64,000 nucleotides of DNA from Isoetes taiwanensis (GCA_021234155.1 JAJEKV010000008.1:9636445-9700444), one strand, 5' to 3'. Positions 9,790 to 21,036 are shown, numbered from the stretch's first letter. Notes: generated from the letters alone by a model not told the origin. Translations and numbers: made by a program.

Positions 9790-11160
9790 ATGCAAATCTT
9801 TTGGCCACCAATGACTGCTGCAAGTGTTGCATACCCTCAGGGCTCTACTGCTGAAGCCCCAACCGCTGCAGCCCATGCCACTGCTGCACCCGCCACAAGC
9901 ACACACCCTGCCCCCATTGCCTCATCTGCCACTACCTGCACGTCGCATGCATCCTCCACCTCCGTCGCCTCCCCATCGGCTGCTGCCTGCATACCTCATG
10001 TTGCCTCTACCTCCACCGCCCCTCCTTGTGCAGAATTTGCAATGGACTGGCCCAATGGCCGTCCTTTAGCAAGCACACTTGCAGGTAGGAGAACCAAGGG
10101 GGTGGATCTAGTGTGGTGGACTATGTGTTGGTGCTGGAATAGGATATGCATATTGTCACGCACGTCTGAGTGGGAACGAATAGCAGAGAAAGTGGACTCG
10201 GACCACCTACCACCCTACTTGCAACTAGCTTGGCAGGTTGTCCTAACCTCCTATGCAACACCCTCTCACATGCCTCACCTGCGATTAGACTATGAACGCA
10301 CTGAGGCTCACGCCTAGATGCTTACAAATGACTTGGCAGGCATTTTGCAAACTCCTATGCTAAACGAACAGGCAGACATGCTGATTGACGTCCTTGGGGC
10401 TGCGGCAGCAAGGTGCTTTGGGAGACGCCGCCCCCGATGGATCATGGGAGCCACGACCTTCCCCCATAAGCGTTGGTTTGATGCAGAATGCAAGGAATAC
10501 AAATATTGACTCTGCCAAGTCACAGACGCGATGACCGCATTCGGTCAGACAGTACCACCTTTTCCTTAAGGCTAAGAAGGGCCTATACATCCTGGCCCAT
10601 CACCAGAAAATGTTCTTCCTCTTGAATTGTCATCCCAGCCAGGACCTTCTGGCAAAGGGTGCTTAGAAAGCCAATACAGCCTATAGGGAACATCACGTTC
10701 GAACAGTGGGGACAATATATATAGCATCTTTATAATCCTCAACGGAGCACATGCGACAGTACTTTCACATCACGACCCAGTGCTAGAAATCACATAGGCA
10801 GATGTAGATTATGGCCTACAGCGTCTAGCCAATGGAAAAGTGCCAGACCTAGATGGTATGTAGGCAGAGTTGCTCAAGTGGTGGGCAGGACCATCCATAG
10901 TACTAGTGCCGACTGCGGTGTTCAACAAGGTGCTACAAGATGGTTTCCTCCTACAGTGGATAGCTAGCCCAGTTGTCCCATATACAAGGCAGATGAGCCG
11001 CACTGCCTAGACAATTACCGAAAAATAGTCAGCTCGGTATTCGCAAAACTGCTTGTCGGCAAACTGACATCCTGGACAAAGGCAGCAGACATCCGGGCCC
11101 TCATATAGGCGGGGTTCAGATTACACTCTCAATCATTGATCACATCTTCACACCGCAACA
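9790..11160 (+). pseudogene. LINE fragment 1: endonuclease end and RT N-terminal part
   Basis: The sequence is broken into several frames. An Ala/Pro/Ser-rich low-complexity stretch (about 9820-10030) precedes a motif resembling the end of the AP-endonuclease domain (V-V-D-Y-V-L, about 10110). K-R-W-F-D-A-E-C-K follows (about 10469-10495), typical of the linker before plant LINE reverse transcriptases. At about 10840-11000 comes D-L-D-G-M-x-A-E-L-L-K-W-W...F-N-K-V-L-Q-D-G-F-L-L-Q-W, the RT fingers region. It stops near A-G-F-R (11108-11120). Stops and shifts interrupt it throughout. The next LINE fragment begins again at the W-F-D-A-E-C position, so this is a separate copy. Confidence 0.7.
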
Positions 11161-11700
11161 TTGACGTAGCATGTTCTCATGCTTTTCATGGTTTCCCTGT
11201 TTCACTTCTAGGGCGGGTGGTGTGCACCAACGTGAATAGACACAATTGTTCTATGCCTTTTCATGGGCAACTGTAATAATAAGTATTGTTGTAGGTCACA
11301 AGTGTAGGGTCCATTTAGATTTTATGGTGCGGTGTTTGACCTTTTTCAAAGCACTAGCATCCCAAAGTTTACCAAGGAAGCATGTATTGAGATATTGCCT
11401 CAACACCAAATTCTGCACAATATCATATTATACAGTTAGTTTGATTAGGCCATTATTATTTATTGCCCCTTATACTTTTAAGCTAGAAAAGTAGTTCAAT
11501 GTGTTATTTAGCTTATGAGAATGCCAAATCCATCGCCAAATCTTTTTTCTAGAAAGTTGAATGTTTCTGTTCCAAAGTGTTCCTGTTCTGAATTTCAAGG
11601 TGTCATTCCGATTCTGGTTCTGGCTCCGAATAGATTTGGATTTATGCCCAGATGCTAGTAGCCGGCATACAGGGAATTTTGTAGCTCCCCACATTACAGC
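11161..11700. other. Unannotated stretch between LINE fragments
   Basis: No exon, RNA gene or repeat boundary is recognised here. It separates two plus-strand LINE fragments and may be degenerate LINE sequence or an insertion. Confidence 0.4.
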
Positions 11701-13830
11701 AACAGACTAACCAGTTGCCATGGAGGGATGATTTGGCAGAAGCCCCCATGAAGGACCTCAAGAACTGCAACCTTCCCTCTAATCAGTGGTTTGATGCTGA
11801 ATGTAGGGAGCTCAAGTGATGGTTTTGACATGTCACTTAACCCGCATTGCACCTCTTGGCAATCAGAAAATATCGCCACTTCGTAAAATGAAAGAAAGCC
11901 AAACACATTGTGGAGCATCAGAGGAAAATGTTTTATCTCATGAACAGACATCCCACGACATTTTGGAGAAAGATATTGAGCAACCTCTGCAGCTTACAGG
12001 AAATATCAGTTCAGACCATGGTTAAAATGCTTACACCAACTCTATGGTCTTCTTGGAGTCCGAGTAGAGATACCTCCACAAGGAGCCTACCTTGGATATC
12101 ACATAGGCAGATGTCACTCAGGGCATGCATCGTCTTGCCAATGGCAGGAGCTAGAAGGTGCTATACTTGGATGGCATGCAAGCAGAGCTACTGAAATGGT
12201 TGCCCATCACGACTACACTATTCAATAGAGCATTACAAGAAGGATTTCCCCAATAGTAGACGACTAGCATGATAGTTCACATCTATAAGGCAGGAGACTT
12301 ACACAGCACATCCAACTACAAAACAATCATGGTCAGTTCATTCTTTGCAAAATTGATGGTCAGCATCCTTGAACAATAATGGCGATGCGGGCGGAGGAAA
12401 TAGAAGTGCAAGCACTCACACAGGCAGGATTTAGATCCCGACACTCCACCATTGACCACATATTCACACTTCCGACCTTGATTAGGACAACAAAAACTGC
12501 TGCCAGGATCTCTGCTACTGCTCCGTTGACTGTGCAAAGACTTTTGACATTGTACCTCGAGAAAAGGTGTGGGAAATAGTTGGGAGCCCCTAAGGACTTG
12601 TAAAATGCAGTATACAGACTCTATAAGACATGTCCAGTCCAAGTGATATGATAGGACAACCTGTCAGCAGTGAGGGATGCCCGCTCTCTTCAACATTGTT
12701 TAGCCTCCACATTGACCACTTGGAGGAGTGGCTTATTGATCATGGAGTTGACAGAGCTCAGCTTATGCACCAGATTATCAGGCAGCTCATATACATAGAT
12801 GATGTAGACCTTCTAGCCCACACCGCGGAAGCCATGTAACAACACCTACATGCCCTAGCTACTTTTTGTCGGGCCATTGGAATGAGGGTCAATTTGGCCA
12901 AGACTAAGGTCTTATTTGTCTCATCTTTGCGCCAACCAAGGCTTCCTTCCTTCACTTATCGGGGGCAAGATGTGGAGGTAGCATACACCTACAAGTACCT
13001 GGCCATAGTGTTCCCTCCATTCGGTTATGAGTGACCATAATTAGAAGGTACTCTTTGCCCCATCCGTCACACACTTGTTCGGGTTTTGGTGGAACTCGCA
13101 TTTTTTATGGGTTGAAGTCTAGGGTCCTGGCCATATCCTCGGCCACATAGAATGAGCTGGAGCATGTACAACAAGCCTTTCTAGCACGTGCATTTGGGGT
13201 GAAATCCACGCCCATATCGATCCTTTCGCAAGAGATGGCTTTCTTGCCTCTTCAACGGGCCGCACTTGATCGCCACATTATCTACTTCCACCGCTATGGG
13301 CAATGGACATCTCCCCACGTAGCTTATACCGCGGGGCTTGAAGGATATAGTGGTTCTCCGTGATAGAATGTACAAGAGCATAGATACATACAGATTGAAA
13401 CCAAGAGAACCACCATCACCTATGGCAATACCTCAATACTTGCTTTCTCAAAGAAGATTTGAGATGCTAGTGCCCTTAAACATGTTAAGATGGTACACTA
13501 CAAGCTCCGTGATCAATTCCACGCTTACATGGGTCCACATTGCTACCTCCATACACATTTACCATGAAAAAGCGCAAATTGCATCTCAAAAAGCGTGACA
13601 TCTTAGCATAGTATGGCTTTCATCTTCAATAACCTCAGAATCGGCAACATGCACATTATCTTGCTTCTCGTGGACGATTGCAGCCTCCCATCTATCCGCC
13701 TCAATCCGTAGCTTGTGGGACGCCAGGCGAATTGATGCAATAGCTACAAGCTTTTTCCTAGAAAAGGAAGCAAGCAAATAAGCTTGTGGTCCTGGTGCCA
13801 AAGTGGGACCAGCTTTTAACTTGGGCTAAA
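11701..13830 (+). pseudogene. LINE fragment 2: reverse transcriptase and C-terminal region
   Basis: It restarts at N-Q-W-F-D-A-E-C-R (about 11785) and continues through the RT: A-G-F-R-S-R-H-S-T-I-D-H-I-F (about 12427), then F-D-I-V-P-R-E-K (about 12543), G-C-P-L-S-S-T-L-F (about 12675), and the catalytic box Y-I-D-D at 12792-12803, where most LINEs have YADD. Downstream are K-T-K-V-L-F (about 12901) and Y-K-Y-L (about 12994), then a C-terminal region (S-T-V-P-Y-like, R-M-Y-K-S-I-D-T-Y). Frameshifts are frequent. Compared with the copy at 32 kb it lacks 15 bp (five codons, I-G-V-R-Q) just before G-C-P-L-S. From 12571 on, this sequence is the start of the segmental duplication. Confidence 0.8.
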
Positions 13831-15190
13831 AAGTAATCGCATCCCACATCTTATGAGAAAAAATACCACCAAGATATTGTTGCAAAAGCTCGATCAGAAC
13901 TAGCAAGCACTATGTCGTGGTTCCGCTGTAATGCACTCAAAAGCCTAAGAATGTTCGAAATTGCAACCTCTGTCAAATACCTCCAATTGAGAAGTATGTT
14001 TATGTCTATATCATATACGAAGCATGAAACCATAGCTAGTTGTTCTACTATTCTTCCGACACATCCCTATTATTCACACATGCATACTTTTAGCACAAGT
14101 TGTCGCCCCCAAAGGCAAAATCGGGCAGCTAAATGGAGAAAATGCCGGATCAAAAAGAGGTGTCCGATGAAATCCAATCGCTTTATTCAAATATAAACTA
14201 GATGCCGTTCATTCCTTTGGCAAGTGTGATTATGGCATCTCTATAGGTCCTCAGTAACATTTTGATCTTGGTAATTAACATACTAATTAAGTGCAGTACG
14301 AGCACGAGTAACTACGCCCATCTTTTTCATACAATAAATAGACGCTGGGAATGCATATAAAATCATTTCACTCTAGGCAATTGCAAGATGCATATGATAA
14401 GGACCTAACAAGAGCAGGGTATGCCTCTTTTCTATTCTGCATATATATTTCGAATTTGGGATGTTCTTTCTAATTCTCTTTTCTTAATGTAATGCATAGT
14501 TTGGGATCAGTGACGATTCAATGGAGCAGATTAAGATAGTAATGGTTGTATTCAAAGCAAAATCGAAACCAAAAAGAGACAAAGAAGTTGACATTAGGTA
14601 ACGCTTTTTGAACCAGACCTACTTTTCCGTGTTGTATTGACTAATAAAATTGCCCTTCCTTCTGCAGAAGGGGAAAGACACTTATCATCAATTGCATAAG
14701 TCTATCGCTTAGAAATAAAACCTCCAACGACACCTACCTAACACTATTAATACCACCTGTCTCCAAATACATCCTTAAAATTCAAGTCATCTTTTCAAAT
14801 TTCCATAAAAAATCAATTGATTAGATCTATAACTATTAGATTACAAGTCTATAAAGTATTGATACAAGCAAAAACAATTTTGAAGTTTGCCCATCCTCAT
14901 TTTGTACTTCCTTTGCCATGTGCATTTTACTTTGCTTATATATATTGACTTAAATACGTACTCTCTAGGTGTCTTTCACAAACTTGACAACCCTAGCATA
15001 GACATTTTTCCTATATTTGTAACAACATCAACTATTTCATCGTCCCTTCCAATACAAATACAATCGTACTTATGCTCAGCAAAGTTGGGCACCATCACCA
15101 GTAGTGATTAATGTGGTATATTTGGCTACATTTTTGAGTAGGGTAGAAGATGTAGAAGGGAATTTCCTTCTTGGGTTTATCTCTAGTTGA
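13831..15190. other. Non-genic AT-rich stretch, duplicated at 33.3-34.69 kb
   Basis: No coding exon is recognised. The only ORFs (for instance 14887-15111) lack any recognisable motif, although the second copy keeps them because the duplication is recent. It may be intron or 5' flank of the plus-strand exons that start at about 15194. Confidence 0.4.
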
Positions 15191-15193
15191 GCT

Positions 15194-15467
15194 TTTATTG
15201 ATGGCTCTATTTATGCCATGTCAGAACCTGTCATTAGGGCTAAGTGGGACTCGTACAACAGTGAGGGATTTGCAACAAGAGAATGTTACCTAGAGCTTTT
15301 GGCTCTTTTTTTAGAGGAAAATGTTGTTGCATTGCTGGATGGAACCTTGGTCTTGAGCTCAGTCTGATGGACATGCACTATGTGAAAACATGATTGGAGG
15401 CTTTGAGTCCCTGCGTGATGCTGCCCCACTTGATAATCTAAGGGCTTATATTGCGGGCCTAGGGTAA
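15194..15467 (+). pseudogene. Coding block 1 of an unrecognised gene (copy A)
   Basis: Open reading runs I-D-G-S-I-Y-A-M-S-E-P-V-I-R-A-K-W-D-S-Y and continues through E-C-Y-L-E-L-L-A-L-F-L-E-E-N-V-V-A-L-L-D-G to T-L-V-L-S-S. It then shifts by one base at about 15362 into D-G-H-A-L-C-E-N-M-I-G-G-F-E-S-L-R-D-A-A-P-L and A-Y-I-A-G-L-G before TAA (15465-15467). Both halves look like one alpha-helical protein. The shift sits in CTCAGTCTG, next to CAG and CTG, so it may be a sequencing artefact, but copy B has it too. I do not recognise the protein. Confidence 0.45.
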
Positions 15468-15518
15468 TCACAAAGCGTTTTCCGTCATGTATTACATTTG
15501 CAACTGAATTCACTCTAG

Positions 15519-15569
15519 TTGTGGTTTCAAGGAACATCCAAACCTATTTTGAGCATTATATGCCTAACT
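15519..15569 (+). other. Exon-like block 2 of the unrecognised gene (copy A)
   Basis: The acceptor CACTCTAG and the donor GTGAGT enclose 51 nt open in two frames. One reads V-S-R-N-I-Q-T-Y-F-E-H-Y-M-P-N-C. It lies between coding blocks 1 and 3 on the same strand, so an internal exon is likely. Confidence 0.35.
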
Positions 15570-15800
15570 GTGAGTATGCATACAATCAAGCTTTTTGGTG
15601 CATTTCCTTTTTAACTCTTAACAAGGCAATTCTGCAGCTTAATATACGAGCAATTCTGCATACATCCATGCAAATTATCCGCTTCTTGATGGATTACTTC
15701 CCATGGAAAAAATCACTTGGCAAGAAAGTGCTATCATTTTATATGATTTTTAGTTCTCAAAATTCTAGGCTAATTTTCTGTACCTTCCTTGATATGGATA

Positions 15801-15880
15801 TCAAGTATTTATCTTGGCCTTCCCAACCGTGATGCCACTGATGATAAAGTGATTGTTGAAAGTGCAGAAGCTATATTGAA
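15801..15880 (+). other. Exon-like block 3 of the unrecognised gene (copy A)
   Basis: The open stretch Y-L-G-L-P-N-R-D-A-T-D-D-K-V-I-V-E-S-A-E-A-I-L ends at a consensus donor GAA|GTAAGA (15881). The SINE-like repeat at 15945 lies directly downstream, inside the presumed intron. Identity unknown; copy B has the same block ending at 35375. Confidence 0.4.
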
Positions 15881-15944
15881 GTAAGAATGCTACTATTTTT
15901 TGTTAACCTAATTTTGGAAGTAATTGACTTCAGATTGCATTACA

Positions 15945-16262
15945 TATGGTGCACCCTGTACTACCACAGTCATCAGGTTTGTCGATCCTACGACCCAGAT
16001 CATATGTTGGAGCCTCTGGGCACCTCTCTTTCGCTTATAGTCATTTATGATTGCAGACGCCTATGATTTTGGAATATGAAATACGATTTCGCCTAAATTT
16101 TGAGGGAATATCGAACCTCTATACGACTTTGCCTAAGATTTTAGAATATGAAATATGGGAGTTCTAACCTCTATCAAAATAACTCAATGTCCTAATAAGA
16201 CTACTTTAACCAATATATCCAGTGAGCTAATGTGATTATTTTTTATCTTAAATCTATGTTTT
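15945..16262 (-). mobile_element. tRNA-derived SINE-like repeat, single diverged copy (A)
   Basis: It is closely related to the tandem units at 23.77-25.24 kb: GGTGCACCCTG, GTCGATCCTACGACCC, ATGAAATACGATTTCGCC, CCAATATATCCAGTGAGCTA. On the minus strand the tRNA-like head has an A-box-like TAGCTCACTGG; the B-box here is degraded (GGTTAGAAC). Copy B has the same insertion at 35440-35757, so it predates the duplication. Confidence 0.55.
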
Positions 16263-17160
16263 TTGGGTTGCCCCTAGGGGGGCAAACCCTCGTTTATGTG
16301 GGTATGTGGGCATATTCAAGTATATGCTGGCATATACCTAGCATATGCTGATGACTGCTAAAAACTGGCTGCTGCCTGTAAATGGTCGGTCATCTCCTCA
16401 GGTGCTGATTCGGTTGCTGAGCGCCAAGCTTGGTGTCGATGCTCGAGTGCTTTGGGTATGGCTTAGGTTCTAGTGCTTCAGGTATGGCATGATGCGCACA
16501 GAGGGAAGGTCATAGCAAGGGGGGTTCACCATATGTACACGTACGTGCCAACTGCGTGAACGTAAAGGGGTTTTTTAAGGGGTCACTCGACCGTATACGG
16601 TCGGGAGGTTATACGCCTCCACTATTGAATTTCCAGCTTTGGACGTAAGGGAGCAAAGGCGGGAACCAAGAACCCGTAGGTGGTCGATTTGGGTTTTGAG
16701 TGGTGGATTTGAGAACCCGTAGGTGGTCGATTTGGGTCTCGTAGAAGTTGTTCTTTAGATTCTGGGTGCTTCTTCAAGTATACGCCGAAATGAAGGAAGT
16801 TCGGGAAGCACAGAGGCAGTTCTGCTTCTAGGCTAGGGCTCCACAAAGTTTTTGGTCTCTCTTGCTGCTTCGGATAATGGATTCCATGAGTTTGGCCCTT
16901 TAGGTATAGTTCTAGTGCTTTATTATGAACCTAGCTTCATTTCCTTTGTCTTGCAGATTATATTGCATTTGCAGGTAGATTGATTATTGCTTCTCGATTT
17001 TGGTTGCAAGTTGGATTTATTGCATCTGATATATCTGGACATAGGCCAGAAATCGGCAAGCTCATTTGGAAGCACATCCTGCCGCAACATAGGCGAGAAT
17101 CCCTGCACTGCTACTAGGTAATCGAAATTTGCTTCAGAATCACTTATATTTCTTACCCAG

Positions 17161-17232
17161 GAAATAGCATGTCTTCAAGAAAAACTTACCCGTGAAACAG
17201 ACACAGGTGCAAGTGTCTTGGCCCAACAAAAG
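17161..17232 (+). other. Captured exon 1, coiled-coil
   Basis: The acceptor TTACCCAG and the donor GTATCA bound 24 codons, E-I-A-C-L-Q-E-K-L-T-R-E-T-D... ending L-A-Q-Q-K, in phase 0. Charged heptad-like sequence suggests coiled coil. It is the first of a co-linear exon series inside the 3.68-kb element. Confidence 0.5.
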
Positions 17233-17298
17233 GTATCATTGAAACTTTGCCACATGGGTTATCGAACTTAACATTGAAATGTTTCCAAGTATGAGCAG

Positions 17299-17388
17299 GT
17301 GGCAACTTCAGAAGCCGAAAGGAGAGAAAAATGTGGACTAGAGATGTACAATACCGCTGTCTTGGAGTGTCATACCTTCAGAGAGCAG
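17299..17388 (+). other. Captured exon 2, coiled-coil
   Basis: It has 30 codons between ATGAGCAG and GTGATA, in phase 0: V-A-T-S-E-A-E-R-R-E-K-C-G-L-E-M-Y-N... F-R-E-Q. It is rich in Glu/Arg and predicted helical. In the genome it is read through into the intron, which produces the longer ORF. Confidence 0.5.
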
Positions 17389-17460
17389 GTGATACATAGG
17401 ATTGAGATGTTTTTTCTTAAATATAGAAACTTACAAGCTGTAATGAAATCTTTCTCACAG

Positions 17461-17509
17461 ATTTTACACTTGAAAGAAGATTACTCAGAAAGACTTAAAG
17501 ATGTTGAAG
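17461..17509 (+). other. Captured exon 3, coiled-coil
   Basis: The acceptor TTCTCACAG and the donor GTTTGT bound 49 nt, I-L-H-L-K-E-D-Y-S-E-R-L-K-D-V-E, ending in phase 1. The next exon supplies the two missing bases, which supports genuine former splicing. Confidence 0.5.
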
Positions 17510-17666
17510 GTTTGTTGGTTATACATGACCACTATGTTCTTGTAGTTCATTCCCTCGTAATAAGCTTTTCTTTACATGGATAGATTTTGGTTAGATAATT
17601 ACTACTCATTTCCTTTTTCCACGCTTAATGCATTTCAATCGATGTTGAACCATGTTATGAGTACAG

Positions 17667-17758
17667 AGAAGGCAAAGGTTGAAAGTGCAAGATACATTTG
17701 TGAGATACGTAAGTTGGAAAATACAATTACAAGTACTTCTAATGCACATCTTGAGGAG
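17667..17758 (+). other. Captured exon 4, coiled-coil
   Basis: It has 92 nt after GAGTACAG and before GTAAAG, in phase with exon 3: K-A-K-V-E-S-A-R-Y-I-C-E-I-R-K-L-E-N-T-I... H-L-E-E. The helical charged pattern continues. Confidence 0.5.
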
Positions 17759-18409
17759 GTAAAGTGTATATTATCCTTTAATATTTTGTGCTACTTATGG
17801 ATTTATATATTAGGATAAAATGGAATGCTAATTGCGGGGCTAAAAATAAATTGTACAATTCCGGGGTAATCATGGAACGTAGCCCATACCTGCCCATATT
17901 ACTACCATTGGAAAGTATAATGAATTATATTGCGACTTTTGCTACCATGGGCTATTAGCATCTCCTTGTCGGTTTAAACTATATTATTTCCTTGTCGGTT
18001 TTAAACTATATTACCATTAATTCTTTCACAAGAAAAGAACTTCTCGCGATCGATATGTGATCATCATTTTTTACATGAGGTTTCTCTTGTATAGGTTATC
18101 AATGATACACATATGTCAAAAAGCCATGGTCTAATCTGCCTATAAGGTGTGTCAAGAAATAAGTAAGACATCCTTGTTACTCGTGATGGGTCTCGCCACC
18201 ATATAAGATTAGTGCCGTGGATTGTGTTAGAACAATCAGAATCGTTGAACTAATCTGATCCCCTCGCCCATAAAAAATATATACTAATGTTATTATTTGA
18301 GTGCATCCAAGGATCCGCACAAAGAATGTTATTGAGAAGAATTTGTCCGTCTTAATTTCACCAATTTCAATACGCTTGCTTACTTATCACCGCATAGTCT
18401 CAGTTCAGA

Positions 18410-18479
18410 TTGCAAAGGTTCAGAACTGCTTGCAGAAGAGAGAGATGCTTTAATACAGGAAAAGAGTAAAGCATTTGAC
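18410..18479 (+). other. Captured exon 5, coiled-coil
   Basis: The reading is K-G-S-E-L-L-A-E-E-R-D-A-L-I-Q-E-K-S-K-A-F-D before the donor GTAAGT. The acceptor is TCAG in a TCTCAGTTCAG context, and the phase implies a missing exon between 17759 and 18409. Confidence 0.45.
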
Positions 18480-18620
18480 GTAAGTATGCCATATCTCATA
18501 GAATGGCAAAAGTCTATTTATTGTGGTGCTTGAACAGATCATTTAGATTCTTTTATGTAAGCTTAGATGATATGCAAGTCCTTACTTGATAATTCATGGG
18601 ATATCATTTGCATTTTTCAG

Positions 18621-18701
18621 GAGATTGAAAAGCAAAGAATGCTTGCTTCTATGAGTGAAGAGAAGCTAGCTAATGTCGAAAGCATTCTTCAGCGGGAGAA
18701 G
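18621..18701 (+). other. Captured exon 6, coiled-coil
   Basis: It has 27 codons between CATTTTTCAG and GTAAGA, in phase 0 with exon 5: E-I-E-K-Q-R-M-L-A-S-M-S-E-E-K-L-A-N-V-E... R-E-K. Confidence 0.5.
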
Positions 18702-18768
18702 GTAAGAAGCATCAGCAAGCTACAATGCCATATGAAAGCCTTCATCACTAAACTGTTTGTGTAGCCAG

Positions 18769-18834
18769 GAAAATCATCAACACACATTAGATTCTCGGAT
18801 AAATATGATAAGGGCAAAAATGGACTCGCTTCAG
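18769..18834 (+). other. Captured exon 7, coiled-coil
   Basis: It has 22 codons after TAGCCAG and before GTACTG, in phase 0 with exon 6: E-N-H-Q-H-T-L-D-S-R-I-N-M-I-R-A-K-M-D-S-L-Q. Confidence 0.45.
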
Positions 18835-18872
18835 GTACTGTGTTGGTCTACATGTTGGTAACAGCACACCGA

Positions 18873-18906
18873 CTGTTAGAATCTACTAGGAAGCAACTTG
18901 AACAGG
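18873..18906 (+). other. Captured exon 8 (partial), coiled-coil
   Basis: R-L-L-E-S-T-R-K-Q-L-E-Q ends at the donor GTAATT. The acceptor (TAACAG) is out of phase by two bases, so the left border is uncertain. Confidence 0.35.
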
Positions 18907-18968
18907 TAATTGTTCTATGCCTTGTTCAGCAAGTCTTGCTCATAATATAGTTATGTGGGTTAATACAG

Positions 18969-19274
18969 GTGCAGGCTGAGCAGGAAAAGACAAGATTTAA
19001 TGCAGATTTGAAGGTACTGGGGATTGAAACTGCATTCATAGACTGGATCCGACAACAATTTTCTGCACTAAGGGCTTCTAACTCAGCTGAGGCGCTTGAT
19101 GGAATGCTTGGATGTGTTGGATGTGTTGGAATGGGTGCCTATGATGTTGTTCCTCCTGAAGATCAATGCATACTATTAGAGCTTATTAGACATGCTATTC
19201 GGCCTGGCATTATTTTTCTTGGACTGCAGATTGCTATGGAACTTATGCCAATGAAGTTCTTGTGGGGAAGATAG
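18969..19274 (+). other. Captured exon 9 and possible C-terminus
   Basis: After ATACAG the frame runs V-Q-A-E-Q-E-K-T-R-F-N-A-D-L-K. It could end at an internal GTACTG donor (19015) or read on through F-I-D-W-I-R-Q-Q-F-S-A-L-R-A-S to a stop at 19272. Together the exons describe a long coiled-coil protein with many small exons, which I cannot name. The gene was captured with introns, as expected for a DNA-transposon capture and not a retrocopy. Confidence 0.45.
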
Positions 19275-20231
19275 TCAAAGTTGCCCCTTTTGTATTGGTT
19301 CCTTTGAACCCTTTGTTTGCCTTCTTTTAATTCATTTGTAAGGAGACATGCATGTTCTTCGCCTTTTTTATATCCTAGTAGGATGGGAATTATAATATTT
19401 TGAAGAATGTATTATGATGACATAAAATCTTAGAAAAATGCATGTTGAGGATGTGATTATATTGCTTTTAGAGGTCTGCCATGTGAGTTATCAAAATATG
19501 CTTGTGATAACATGAATAATGTGTGGTTTCATCAGCTAATTTTTAAAGTATGAAATTAGAGTTGTTCTCTAGCATATACCATTTAAGGTTCAATCGAGAA
19601 ATTGTTTTCGAACATTGCTTTCACTCAAGGAAGTGACCATGAGTCCTCAATATAATGAAGTGAATACCATATTTCGATACTATATTTCAATACAATACTC
19701 ATATTTCCCTATTTCAATACCATAGTTCTCATACATCATTCTAATAGCATTCTTAATAGCATTTCATTCTAATAGCATTCTAATAGCATTTCATTCTAAT
19801 AGCTTTCTAAGCTAGTTCTCAAGTCCAATGGTGTGATGGGAAAAATATTTTGATTATTCACCTCCTATGTTGCATAGACCCCATGATCAATGTGCCATGT
19901 TTACCCTGGAAGGTGACCAACTCAACGTGACCAAGGTACATGGGGGTCCATGCAAGCATATGTGGCCTCTAAATGGAACCCTAGACCTATGTCCTCACAA
20001 AAGGTACAAAGTCGGAAAGGGGTTATATAATTTGGCACAATCAATCGTAAATCTACGGATAGGGGCTATATTGTATGTTAGTTCGAAAAACCGTATGGTA
20101 TGGGTTTTTCTACTCCAAAAAGCCGTATACAGGGGTTTTTCTATGACCCCTCGAACGCAGATGCCATCTGTCCATATATAGAGGTGCACCCCCCGGGGGT
20201 CATAGCTTCTGTGTCAGTCTGTGTTTTTCAG

Positions 20232-20443
20232 ATGGGTTTCCTTCTTCTTCCATTTGATAGTGCCGGAAGAGAGCTCGAAATGCAAGCTGCAAAGTTGCCT
20301 CAGGATTTTCCTTTCGTGGGTTCTTTTGCAACTCTAATTTCGGCAATTTGAGAGTGAACCTTTGAGTTGTACTGCCCCAGAGCAAATCGAGTTCTTCCAT
20401 ACTCCAGCTTTCGCCTCCATAACTAGCAACCATACGTTCTAAG
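20232..20443 (+). pseudogene. Exon block 4 of the unrecognised gene (copy A)
   Basis: After TTTTTCAG the frame reads M-G-F-L-L-L-P-F-D-S-A-G-R-E-L-E-M-Q-A-A, then a further 20 or so residues to F-A-T-L-I-S, after which a one-base difference from copy B (TTCGGCAATT against TTCGCAATT) introduces a stop. Copy B stays open to 36251 at this end but is shifted earlier, so neither copy is wholly intact. The 3.68-kb element sits just upstream of this exon. Function unknown. Confidence 0.45.
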
Positions 20444-20829
20444 CCAAGTCCTAACTGGCAGCCATGCTGTGGGCATGCTGTGGTTTATATGCAGATGCCC
20501 CAAGGTTATCCCTTACAGAGCAAAGCCATCGAGCTTCTCTGGAACAGGGCGAAAAGGAATCCCTGTAGAAGAAAAGAAAGAGGTCATACATGAAAATAAA
20601 ATGCAGTAGAAAGTAACCTACCGTGGGACTTTGCAAAAAAATGACTCTTCTTGCCTTATTTTTTGCCTTCGTTGCCTTTTCCTTTTGTTGTTTTTTGACA
20701 CTGCTGAAGATTGGTGCAGGTTCCGATGCATGCAGGTTATGTCTGCCCAACAATCTATATGACAAAATTGCATTTTGTAGCAGACCTTTCTTTGCATTTT
20801 GCCTTGATGGCTTAACTGGGTTTCTGTAG

Positions 20830-20910
20830 ACTATCGATTGCCTGCAGCAATTAGCAAAAACAGGGGAATCCAATCCACTTGTCGCACAGATCCTTTCTGC
20901 AGATGAAGAG
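20830..20910 (+). other. Exon of an unrecognised gene (copy A)
   Basis: It has 27 codons between TTTCTGTAG and GTAGTT, in phase 0: T-I-D-C-L-Q-Q-L-A-K-T-G-E-S-N-P-L-V-A-Q, then I-L-S-A-D-E-E. Copy B (about 36641-36725) carries indels at the CAG/CTG sites that break the frame. Confidence 0.5.
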
Positions 20911-21036
20911 GTAGTTTGAATTGAATTGGAACATCAGATGGACAAGTGGTGTTGAGCTTTGCATATATTTTGTCATGACCATATTATAAGCTAAACTGTC
21001 TCTTATGGACATGATTCTCTGTTTTTGTCTGTCCAG

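Larger units (their letters stand above)
16517..20197 (+). mobile_element. 3.68-kb inverted-repeat DNA element with captured exons
   Basis: It interrupts copy A of the duplication. The flanking GGTCATAGC occurs at 16508-16516 and 20198-20206 but only once in copy B (36005-36013), giving a 9-bp target duplication and a preserved empty site. The left end reads AAGGGGGGTTCACC. The right end, read inverted, is CCCGGGGGGTGCACC. Similarity of the two arms continues, diverged, for about 50 bp (ATGTACA/ATGGACA, CTGCGT, GTATACGG). There is no transposase. The interior carries a series of small exons with splice sites. The 9-bp duplication and long imperfect TIRs suggest a Mutator-like, Pack-MULE-type element; hAT (8 bp) is the alternative. 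Confidence 0.75.

Noticed and set aside
9790..10317. 175-codon Ala/Pro/Thr-rich ORF as a host gene
   Set aside because: It is a low-complexity lead-in joined to LINE endonuclease-end and linker motifs, so it is part of a LINE.
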